The translations under genes and the position numbers were made by a program. From contig CAZWUI010000006.1 of NCBI GenBank assembly GCA_964637515.1, forward strand, positions 1-64,000: a stretch of 64,000 bases of DNA, given 5' to 3'. Origin of the DNA: RGIG4097 sp964637515. Lineage in GTDB: Bacteria > Bacillota > Clostridia > Christensenellales > CAG-917. Every line of letters starts with the position of its first letter. Positions within the stretch are counted from its first letter, which is position 1. The notes under the pieces are model-generated. The model was given only the letters and a program-made list of their open reading frames with translations, had not been told where the DNA came from and did no database searches. This document shows positions 52,295 to 59,625 of the stretch, piece after piece.

Positions 52295-53989
52295 TTATTT
52301 TTCAATTGACAATTTGTATTCGTTTGCCCAATTTTGCATTTCAACCGCGTGAGGTATTGCGTGAGTTGAGTAATCTTTTCCGCCAAGAAGTCTTGCAATC
52401 TCTTCGACGTTGTTTTCAAGAAGGTCGAGATGCGTGTTAGTTTTGCCGTTTTCGGTGGATTTAGCGATCAAATAGTGCGTGTCAGCCATTGAAGCGAGCG
52501 CAGGCATATGCGTGACTGCGATGACTTGACGTTTTCTTGACACGTTGCACATTTTCTCTGCGACGACTGCGGATATATTGCCTGAAATTCCCGTGTCAAT
52601 CTCGTCGAAAATCATTGTTCCGATATCGTCGACGTCCGCAAGAATGTTCTTGAGAGCAAGCATAAATCTTGACATTTCACCGCCTGAAATGATCTTTGCA
52701 AGGGGTTTCAACGGCTCACCGGGGTTCGGTGAAATTAAAAACTCAACGACGTCCGCACCTGTATCCGATATATCGTCGGGATCGTCCGTTGACGTGATGC
52801 CGACCTTGAACGTGCTTCCGCCCATTCCGAGATCTTTGAGTTCAGAAAGGATGCTCTTTTCAAAGGATTTTGCAATTTTGCATCTAATATCCGTGAGTTT
52901 TTGCGCAGAAGATAGGAGAGATTTTGCGGTTTTTGAAATCTCTTTTTCAAGATATTCTACTCTCTCTGCGGAATTTTCAAGGATGGTATATTCTTCTTTT
53001 GCTTTTTGATAAAATTCGGTCAGGCTTTGATAACTTCCGCCGTATTTTCTTTGCAGTCCGCGCACGATTTCAAGTCGAGATTCGATTTCGTCAGCACTGA
53101 ATTTGTCGTAGTCGAGTTCGTTCAAGAAGTCTTTGACGGTTTCTGCGACGTCGATGACTTCTTCTCTTGCGTCGTACAAACGCTCATTGAGTCCTTCGAT
53201 ACGATTGTCGTATTGAGAAATAAGATTGAGAGTCGCAATAGTGGTTTTCAATGCACTTGAAACCGCAGTCGATTCATACCCGTCAAGCAGTTCTTTTGCA
53301 CTTTGTAGAGCATCGAGTATTTTTTCGAGATTGCGGATGCGTTTTCTTTTTTCAAGGAGTTCTTCTTCTTCCCCTTCTTTGACGTCCGCCTTTTCGATTT
53401 CGGCAATCTGATAGGACAAAACGTCAAGTTTTCTCTCTCTATCCGCCTGATTTCCGATTGCACCGAGTTCGTGTTTGAGTTCGACGTATGAGGAGTGAAT
53501 ACGTTTGACTTCCGCCTTGACTTCGTCAACTTTGCCACCGCCCAAACTGTCAAGTAGTCCGAGATGAGTAGACGAGTCGAGCAAAGATTGATGCTCGTGT
53601 TGTCCGTGAATATCCACGAGAAGCGCGGTTAGTCCACGCAGAGTTGCAAGAGTGGTAATTCTACCGTTGATGCGGCATTCGTTTTTGCCGTCCACGGTCA
53701 TTTTTCTGCGAAGTATCAAAATTTCTTCTTTGTCGATACCGTTTTCGTCAAGGTAGTCGTTGACGCTATCCGTTTCGTAGTTTTCAAAAACCGCTTCAAC
53801 CACTGCGAAATCCGTGCCGTAGCGTATCAAAGATTTGTCCGCCCTATCACCTAGCACAAAGCCGACGGAATCTATAATTATAGATTTACCCGCACCCGTT
53901 TCACCGCTCAAAACGTTGAGTTTATCGCCAAACTCAACTTCGAGTTTGTCAATGAGCGCGATATTGGTGATAGCAAGACTTTTAATCAT
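52295..53989 (-). CDS. recN: DNA repair protein RecN
   Basis: SMC-like ATPase in double-strand-break repair. The N-terminal Walker A is VLSGETGAGKSIIIDSVG near 29, the DIHGQHEHQSLL motif lies near 132, a long antiparallel coiled coil covers about 155-380, and the C-terminal half has the signature KIISGGEMSRFMLALK near 433, Walker B TMIFDEIDTGISG near 458 and VIAVTHMPALASMADTHY near 487. Length is 564 aa, normal. It follows argR by 2 bp. In many Clostridia spoIVB and spo0A come next; here a terminator and rnpB do. Confidence 0.97.
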   Translation of the reverse strand: MIKSLAITNIALIDKLEVEFGDKLNVLSGETGAGKSIIIDSVGFVLGDRADKSLIRYGTDFAVVEAVFENYETDSVNDYLDENGIDKEEILILRRKMTVDGKNECRINGRITTLATLRGLTALLVDIHGQHEHQSLLDSSTHLGLLDSLGGGKVDEVKAEVKRIHSSYVELKHELGAIGNQADRERKLDVLSYQIAEIEKADVKEGEEEELLEKRKRIRNLEKILDALQSAKELLDGYESTAVSSALKTTIATLNLISQYDNRIEGLNERLYDAREEVIDVAETVKDFLNELDYDKFSADEIESRLEIVRGLQRKYGGSYQSLTEFYQKAKEEYTILENSAERVEYLEKEISKTAKSLLSSAQKLTDIRCKIAKSFEKSILSELKDLGMGGSTFKVGITSTDDPDDISDTGADVVEFLISPNPGEPLKPLAKIISGGEMSRFMLALKNILADVDDIGTMIFDEIDTGISGNISAVVAEKMCNVSRKRQVIAVTHMPALASMADTHYLIAKSTENGKTNTHLDLLENNVEEIARLLGGKDYSTHAIPHAVEMQNWANEYKLSIEK

Positions 53990-53991
53990 TG

Positions 53992-54447
53992 TTATTGAAG
54001 AAGGTCTTCGAGCATATCCGCAACTTTGATTGCGTGGTTGGCATCGTCAACTGCGATGAAAATCGTGTTGTCGCCTGCGATAACTCCTACGACTTCGTCG
54101 TAGTCCAAGCGGTCGATGAGTGCCGCGGCTGCGTTTGCACTGCCGTCTTCGGTCTTGACGACGATAAGGTTGCCGGCAGAGCGAATGGACAATACGGTAT
54201 TCTTGAAAATCTTTATGTACTTATCTGACGAACTGGGCTCTGCGGGCTGTTGAGCGACGTACTTATAATGTCTGCCGTCCGTCGTCAAAACCTTGATGAT
54301 ACCCATATTTTTAATATCCCTGCTAACCGTCGCTTGAGTGACGTCAAATCCGTCGTCTTTGAGACGTTTAACGAGTTCTTCTTGCGTATCAATATCGTTT
54401 TTTGCGATGATTTCAAGGATTTTGAGTTGTCTTGTTGCTCTTGCCAT
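53992..54447 (-). CDS. argR: Arginine repressor ArgR
   Basis: Hexameric arginine-dependent regulator of arginine biosynthesis and catabolism. The winged-helix N-terminus (ILEIIAKNDIDTQEELVKRLKDDGFDVTQATVSRDIKNMGI, read in overlapping parts) is followed by a C-terminal oligomerisation and arginine-binding domain with EVVGVIAGDNTIFIAV near 118. Length is 151 aa. GGGAGG precedes the ATG. It sits in nadK-argR-recN, an arrangement conserved in Bacillota; no arginine genes are in the window. Confidence 0.96.
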   Translation of the reverse strand: MARATRQLKILEIIAKNDIDTQEELVKRLKDDGFDVTQATVSRDIKNMGIIKVLTTDGRHYKYVAQQPAEPSSSDKYIKIFKNTVLSIRSAGNLIVVKTEDGSANAAAALIDRLDYDEVVGVIAGDNTIFIAVDDANHAIKVADMLEDLLQ

Positions 54448-54463
54448 ATTTTCCTCCCGATGG

Positions 54464-55240
54464 TCAGTCAGTAACTCCCCATCTGTTCATTTTTTCGAGT
54501 AGTTTTTTATAGAAGTCGTGAGCGGAATTTTCGATGAATACCGCCTTTTTTTCGCCGAAAGTGATTTTAATTCCACCGCTGCAACCGCCGACTTCGTTGC
54601 CGTCCGCTACAACTATCGCATCGTCGCAATCGGGGATGATTTCAACGGTTGATTTCGGGGATAAAACGATAGCGCGGGAGTGCAGGGAGTGCGGACAAAC
54701 GGGATTGACCACTATCCCTTCGACGTCGGGCGCAAGTACCGGTCCGCCTGCGGAAAGCGAATATGCGGTCGAGCCTGTAGGTGACGATACGATAAGTCCG
54801 TCCGCATGGTATTTGTCAACATACTTTCCGTCCGTTTTCAAAGTGATATTTATCGGACGATAACTCGTGCTGCGCACGGTGAAATCGTTGAGAGCATACA
54901 CATCCGCCCCGCCGATTTGCGCTTTCAACAATCCCCTTTCCTTTGTGGGAGCGGATTTTAGCGCATTAGCGATGACTTCCACGTCCGCGTTTGGTTCGTA
55001 CTCTGCAAGAAAACCCACGTTTCCAAGGTTTACGCCGAGAATTTTGCAAGGAGAATTTACCCCCGCATAAAGCATAGTGCCGTCCCCGCCGAAAACGAGA
55101 TACGCATCTGCGCCTACTGTATTGTCGATGTTTTCGGTTTCGACCACGTCAAAGTCAGGAAGAGACTTGAGTCCTTCCAAAATCGCGATACGCGACGGAT
55201 TATCTTTGAGTGTAGGTTTGACGTAAGTTGCTATCTTCAT
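54464..55240 (-). CDS. nadK: NAD kinase
   Basis: Phosphorylates NAD to NADP. The signature GGDGTML is near residue 53, VNLGNVGFLAEYEP near 70, LNDFTVRS near 113, and the NAD-binding region GLIVSSPTGSTAYSLSAGGPVLAPDVEG near 147 with CPHSLHSRAIVL near 178. Length is 258 aa, a little short but complete. It has its own promoter; the usual upstream partner tlyA lies about 840 bp away beyond a degenerate region. Confidence 0.96.
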   Translation of the reverse strand: MKIATYVKPTLKDNPSRIAILEGLKSLPDFDVVETENIDNTVGADAYLVFGGDGTMLYAGVNSPCKILGVNLGNVGFLAEYEPNADVEVIANALKSAPTKERGLLKAQIGGADVYALNDFTVRSTSYRPINITLKTDGKYVDKYHADGLIVSSPTGSTAYSLSAGGPVLAPDVEGIVVNPVCPHSLHSRAIVLSPKSTVEIIPDCDDAIVVADGNEVGGCSGGIKITFGEKKAVFIENSAHDFYKKLLEKMNRWGVTD

Positions 55241-55269
55241 AAGTTGCCTATTGTTTGTAAGTAGACAGA

Positions 55270-55298
55270 ATTATACAATATTTTATAAGTTTATACAA
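55270..55298 (-). promoter_or_regulatory. Promoter of nadK-argR-recN
   Basis: Minus-strand TTGTAT (55293-55298), 17-nt spacer, TATAAT (55270-55275), about 30 nt before the nadK ATG. Confidence 0.7.
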
Positions 55299-55369
55299 GT
55301 CGTTTTGCATATTATTTTGAAATAAATTTATTTTATAAATTTTGTATTCGCTACAGCAACGTCACTTAA

Positions 55370-55775
55370 TGGTCTTGGTGGCTTGGACTTGCATTCGGCG
55401 GATATGAAGACGGTTTGTTGTATCTCGACAAGGAAATGCACGAAATATCCGTGAATTACCGTAACTATGCTTACAAAACAATTATGCAATATATAGACGA
55501 CGGCGACGTTAGAGTCAAGGCGGAATTAAGCGATGCTTTCGGTTGGATAAAATTTATACTGTAGCCTTCAAAAAACCGATGGCAGACTTGTTATCGAGAT
55601 TCTAAACGACTCAATTAATGATAGCATTGTGATTTTTTCTCAACTTAAAGACTACTCTCATGCAAAGACGGTGACAACGTCAACGCAAGGAAAATTTGTT
55701 GGAAGTGCGCAAGAGTTTTCAAACAAACTTGAAGCACCGGCAAAAAGTATACGAACGTATATCATATCAAAGTGA
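55370..55775 (+). pseudogene. Frameshifted remnant of an unidentified gene
   Basis: From 55370 a frame with good amino-acid character (including WLGLAFGGYEDGLLYLDKE and NYAYKTIMQYIDDGDVRVKA) is open to a stop at 55562-55564. From the same point the next frame continues with similar character (LVIEILNDSINDSIVIFSQL and KFVGSAQEFSNKLEAPAKS) to TGA at 55773-55775. There is no start codon, and a stop codon lies immediately upstream at 55367-55369. This fits a 5'-deleted gene with one frameshift. The repeated beta-strand-like pattern suggests a secreted or carbohydrate-related beta domain, but I cannot name the family. It lies between nadK and tlyA, which are normally neighbours. Confidence 0.5.
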
Positions 55776-55888
55776 TAGCACCGGCCGTTTTTAGCAAAAT
55801 AGTTGACGGAATTTTATTGATCAACTATAAAAATGCACCCTACTCACCCTGAAAAAGCATCGGAATTGCCGATATGGTGCGATTATCC

Positions 55889-55917
55889 TTGACTTTTTTC
55901 GGTGAGAAAAATATAAT
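55889..55917 (+). promoter_or_regulatory. Near-consensus promoter before the 38-codon membrane peptide
   Basis: TTGACT (55889-55894), 17-nt spacer, TATAAT (55912-55917). This is among the best housekeeping promoters in the window. The predicted +1 falls on the ATG at 55924. Confidence 0.75.
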
Positions 55918-55923
55918 CGAAAT

Positions 55924-56040
55924 ATGATAAATTTGATTTGTGCATCTGAATTTGCCATAAAGGTCGTGTCGGGAATTGCCGGATTGCTTATTGCGGTAGT
56001 GATTTTGACTTTGGTTTTCGTGCGACAAAAAAAACACTAA
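55924..56040 (+). CDS. Predicted 38-aa single-TM peptide in its own promoter-terminator unit
   Basis: ATG at 55924 lies 7 nt after TATAAT of a consensus promoter and has no Shine-Dalgarno sequence, so the message would be leaderless. The 38-residue product has a mildly polar start, a hydrophobic stretch from about residue 13 to 33 (GIAGLLIAVVILTLVFV) and the basic end RQKKH. A strong terminator starts 17 nt after the stop, so the whole unit is about 155 nt. I recognise no family; single-TM peptides of this size include toxins, regulators of membrane complexes and secretion accessories. A non-coding small RNA with a chance ORF is the alternative. Confidence 0.45.
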   Translation: MINLICASEFAIKVVSGIAGLLIAVVILTLVFVRQKKH

Positions 56041-56056
56041 CACGGTATATAAAAAT

Positions 56057-56080
56057 AAAACGGCTATGCGCCGTTTTTTT
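56057..56080. terminator. Bidirectional terminator between the small-peptide unit and tlyA
   Basis: AAAACGGC and GCCGTTTT pair over 8 bp with a 5-nt loop; T runs follow on both strands. On the plus strand it ends the 38-codon unit; on the minus strand it lies at the tlyA stop codon (56079) and ends that transcript. Confidence 0.85.
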
Positions 56081-56804
56081 ATTTGTCCGACATATTTTGC
56101 GGTTTTTTCACGAAGAGCAAGTATTCCTTGTTTTTGTTGTCATAAAAGACCGGGGACTGTGTCACCCCTAGCACCACAAAACCACATTCGAGTGCGTAGC
56201 CTTTCACCATTTTGATTGCCTTTTGCCTATCCTTTTCAGATAGTACTATTCCCTTTTTGTTGAGTGCGGATTTGCCTAGTTCAAACTGCGGCTTTATGAG
56301 TGCGATACACTCCCCGCCCTGTTTCAATGCGTTGAATATGGTGGGAAGAATGAGTTTCAAAGATATAAAGCTGACGTCGGTGCAAGCAAAATCTACGGGC
56401 GTAACGGTCAAATCGCGTGCGTTTGCTTTGAGAAAGGTTACTCTATCATCGGATAAAATTTCAGGCGGAAGTGCGCAATCGGCAACGTCTACCGCAAGAA
56501 CGCTTTTCACTCCACCACGAAGAAGCACGTCGGTGAAACCGCCGTTGCTACAGCCTATATCAATAGCGTCCTTCCCTTTCACGTTTACACCGAAAACCTT
56601 CAAACCTTCTATAAGTTTATATGCGCCTTGAGAGGCATAGCCTTCGTCCGAGATTATCTCGATTTCTGCCTCGTCGTCCACGTCGTAAGACGGTTTCAAA
56701 ATCACTCTACCGCCAACTTTCACCTTGCCTTTCAAGATGAGATTTTCCGCATACGTCCTTGACGGAAGGTTTTTCGTTTCTGTTAAGAATTTGTCCAAGC
56801 GCAT
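56079..56804 (-). CDS. tlyA: TlyA family rRNA (cytidine-2'-O)-methyltransferase
   Basis: Member of the TlyA/hemolysin A family; characterised members 2'-O-methylate rRNA cytidines. The N-terminal S4 RNA-binding domain (MRLDKFLTE to about 60) precedes a FtsJ-like Rossmann methyltransferase with AIDIGCSNGGFTDVLLRGG near 81, VDVADCALP near 106, FACTDVSFISLKLILP near 141 and LIKPQFELGK near 172. The conserved Lys, Asp, Lys and Glu positions of the family are present. I start at ATG 56804 with AAAGGA upstream; earlier starts lie in the preceding gene. Length is 241 aa. Confidence 0.93.
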   Translation of the reverse strand: MRLDKFLTETKNLPSRTYAENLILKGKVKVGGRVILKPSYDVDDEAEIEIISDEGYASQGAYKLIEGLKVFGVNVKGKDAIDIGCSNGGFTDVLLRGGVKSVLAVDVADCALPPEILSDDRVTFLKANARDLTVTPVDFACTDVSFISLKLILPTIFNALKQGGECIALIKPQFELGKSALNKKGIVLSEKDRQKAIKMVKGYALECGFVVLGVTQSPVFYDNKNKEYLLFVKKPQNMSDK

Positions 56805-57408
56805 ATGATTTTTTCCTTTGCGATTTGTTCTGAATTGCAACTGTCCGTTTGATATTTCTTTCATCGCGATCAAGTGTTGCAAGGAGTCGCGCGACGAGCC
56901 AAACAAACTCCTTCGAGTTTTTTATGGCGGATTCTTTGAGCATTGCTTTTCCGCCTATCGTCAATGCGGATATGACCGCGGATATGACGATTGAAAGAAG
57001 TTTTTGATGACCAAACGGCAATATCAAAGATAGTTTTAGTACGATTGCAACCGAGCATGCACCCGATATTATCCCAAACGTATCCCCGATGACGTCGTTG
57101 CAAACGTTTGAAACTTTTTCATTGTTTGCAATGAGTCTGATGGCGGTTTTTGCGCCGTAGCGACCTATCTTTAGATCGTCCGCAAAATCGTCTACGCAAC
57201 AAGAAGTTGCCGCCACTCCTATTCCGTCGAAAGTTATACTTGCAAGAATCAGAAACGCAAGGAGCAGTCCTGTCACCGTAAGACTGTTTGCATCAGCGGT
57301 CATCTCGCTCAAAAAACTGATAATTGCAGAGAGTGCAAAGGAAACCAAAGTGATTTTGATTGCCCACACACTGATTTTGTTCGACTTGTTTTTTCGTTTA
57401 GTCGCCAT
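56707..57408 (-). CDS. Conserved clostridial membrane protein (CorB-like annotation), function unknown
   Basis: A 233-aa membrane protein with helices near 15-34, 43-66, 118-140 and 145-165. A conserved segment AATSCCVDDFADDLKIGRYGAKTAIRLIANNEKVSNVCNDVIGDTFGIISGA (read in parts) resembles a clostridial family usually annotated as a CorB-like Mg2+/Co2+ protein; no transport has been shown. It lies upstream of tlyA as in related genomes. The last 32 codons overlap tlyA by 98 bp and form a basic tail without likeness to the family, as if an original stop had been lost. Confidence 0.75.
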   Translation of the reverse strand: MATKRKNKSNKISVWAIKITLVSFALSAIISFLSEMTADANSLTVTGLLLAFLILASITFDGIGVAATSCCVDDFADDLKIGRYGAKTAIRLIANNEKVSNVCNDVIGDTFGIISGACSVAIVLKLSLILPFGHQKLLSIVISAVISALTIGGKAMLKESAIKNSKEFVWLVARLLATLDRDERNIKRTVAIQNKSQRKKSYALGQILNRNEKPSVKDVCGKSHLERQGESWR

Positions 57409-57566
57409 AAGTCACCGATATAAAGATATTCGATGACGATTATATGATGACTTTCAATCTGCATATTTCCGAGTCTATTGCCGTTGCGATTTCACCCATA
57501 ATTATTTGACAATAATCGTTTTAATCAATTACACAAAAGCAAATTAGTGCAGTTAGATTGCTGAAA

Positions 57567-59624
57567 TCAACTGTTCAAGGTGACTGTTTCAAGCGCACGC
57601 ACGAATTCTTCGTAGTCTGCGTTGAACAACTCTTTGAAACAAGTTGACACCGCTTTACCGTTGCTTTCGCTGCGAAGTATGCGTTTTGCATCTCGCAATA
57701 CGTTTATCGTGAGAGGTAATTTGAAATACGGAGTAGCCGTGCTACCGCTTTGTCGCGCACCGAGTATATCACCGCTTCCGCGCATTTCAAGGTCTTTTTC
57801 CGCAAGAAGACTGCCATCGTCGAAGTTTTTCATCGCAACTAGTCTATCGAGCGCTCTAATAGACGTCGCTTTCGTGTGCAAAAAACAAAACGCTTCACTA
57901 CCATCTCTACCTACTCTACCGCGAAGTTGATGCAGGGATGCAAGACCGAATCTATCTGCATTCAACACCGCAATAATATTTGCTTTCGTATCAATGCCGA
58001 CTTCGACAAGAGAAGTTGCGACAAGCACAGAGATTTTTCCGTTTGAAAAGCCTGTCATCACTTCGTTTTTATCGTTATCCGACATCTTGCCGTGCAAAAT
58101 CGACACCGTTAGATTGTCGAAATATCCGATATAATCCTTTGCAAATTGTTCGATTGAGTATAGGTCATTTCCTTCGCAGTCTTTGATTGTAGGACAGATG
58201 ATAAATGCTTGTTTTCCTGCCCTACACTCTCTTGCAATATACGTAATCAAGTCGTTGAGTTTGATGTCGGATATGATTTTTGTGGATATATGAGTTTTTG
58301 CGCTTTCTCTTTTTTCGATTTTCGATACGTCAATATCATCGTAGACGGTGAGAGCAAGCGTGCGCGGGATAGGCGTAGCGGTGAGAGTGAGAATATCCGA
58401 TGCCCCCTTTTCTTCGATTCCGGTTCTTGACGACACTCCGAATTTGTGCTGCTCGTCAATGACTGCAAGTGATAGGCACTTATATTCAACCTCCGCACCA
58501 ATGAGGGACTGCGTGCCGAAAACCGAGTCAATCTCGCCCGACGATAATCCGCGCAGTATTTCCGCTCTATCCGAATGTTTTGTGCTTGACGTGAGCAGAG
58601 CTACTTTCATTCCGAGTGCGTTTGCAAGCGGTAAAAACTTTTGATACTGTTGCCCTGCAAGAATTTCAGTCGGGCACATGTATGCCGATTGCATTCCCCC
58701 GTCAAATGCTTTTGCAAGAGCAAAATATGCAACGACGGACTTGCCTGAGCCTACGTCGCCGTAGACGATTCTCGACATGGATTTTGATGAATCGAGATCG
58801 TTCGAGATCGAGTTCATAGTGTCTTTTTGAGTGCTCGTCAAATCCCAATCAAGTAGGTTTTCAAACCAAAGTGTTCCAAAATTCCTGAATTTATAGAATA
58901 CTTTTCGTTCTTTTGAGGCGTTTCTACGTGAGTTTTTGTAGTTATACAGTCCGCAGGCAAAATCTAGCGATGCAAGTGTATTCAATGCGTCTTTGCACTC
59001 CTCCGCACTGTTTGGCATATGCGCGGATGAGAGTGTGAGATAGGTTGTTTTGAGAGTCGATTCAAGGGAAGAATACTCTTCCGTCACGTTGAATACGCTA
59101 TTGATATTTGCGTTCTTGCGAAGATATTCGAGCGCGCTTTCAACGAGATTTTTGAAAGTGCCCTGCCCTAAAATTCCTTTGAGAGGATAGACAGTGAATA
59201 TCCCTTGATCGAGTCTTTTGATTTTGTCTTCCGGTTCAACAGTCGGATTGACGAGCAGAATTTCTCCGCTCGCAAAACTGATTTTTGACAGAAGTCGAAA
59301 ACTTCTGCCAATTTCAAATTCGGGTTGAAGATAAGGTCTGTTGTAGAAAACCGCTTTGAAGTAAACTTTCTTATCAGAGATTTTATCGAGAAAAGTTACC
59401 GTGAAAGATTTCGTGCCCCTTTGCGACGGCACCGTCGCTCTGACCACTTCCCCTGAAAATAAACAAAATTGCCCTTCTTCTGCGTATAAAGCAGGTTCGG
59501 GCAATTTCAAATTCACGTATTTGCTCGGAAGATAAGATAACAATCCGCCTACGGTGGTTATTCCGAGGTCGGCAAGTTTCGCTATCGTGGCTTCTCCGAC
59601 GCCTTTGATTTTCTCAAGTTCCAT
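57567..59624 (-). CDS. recG: ATP-dependent DNA helicase RecG
   Basis: Branch-migration helicase for stalled forks and recombination intermediates. It has an N-terminal wedge OB domain (about 50-160), then Walker A VYGDVGSGKSVVAYFAL near 288, motif II VIDEQHKFGV near 390, motif III LTLTATPIPRTLALTVYDD near 414, VATSLVEVGIDTKANIIAVLNADRFGLASLHQLRGRVGR near 534 (read in parts) and the C-terminal TRG-type region DGSLLAEKDLEMRGSGDILGARQSG near 604. Length is 685 aa, normal. It starts 1 bp after yloV. Confidence 0.97.
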   Translation of the reverse strand: MELEKIKGVGEATIAKLADLGITTVGGLLSYLPSKYVNLKLPEPALYAEEGQFCLFSGEVVRATVPSQRGTKSFTVTFLDKISDKKVYFKAVFYNRPYLQPEFEIGRSFRLLSKISFASGEILLVNPTVEPEDKIKRLDQGIFTVYPLKGILGQGTFKNLVESALEYLRKNANINSVFNVTEEYSSLESTLKTTYLTLSSAHMPNSAEECKDALNTLASLDFACGLYNYKNSRRNASKERKVFYKFRNFGTLWFENLLDWDLTSTQKDTMNSISNDLDSSKSMSRIVYGDVGSGKSVVAYFALAKAFDGGMQSAYMCPTEILAGQQYQKFLPLANALGMKVALLTSSTKHSDRAEILRGLSSGEIDSVFGTQSLIGAEVEYKCLSLAVIDEQHKFGVSSRTGIEEKGASDILTLTATPIPRTLALTVYDDIDVSKIEKRESAKTHISTKIISDIKLNDLITYIARECRAGKQAFIICPTIKDCEGNDLYSIEQFAKDYIGYFDNLTVSILHGKMSDNDKNEVMTGFSNGKISVLVATSLVEVGIDTKANIIAVLNADRFGLASLHQLRGRVGRDGSEAFCFLHTKATSIRALDRLVAMKNFDDGSLLAEKDLEMRGSGDILGARQSGSTATPYFKLPLTINVLRDAKRILRSESNGKAVSTCFKELFNADYEEFVRALETVTLNS

Positions 59625-59625
59625 A

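Noticed and set aside
55840..56043. A 67-codon minus-strand frame opposite the 38-codon peptide
   Set aside because: No ribosome-binding site, and it covers the near-consensus plus-strand promoter; its translation has no recognisable features.
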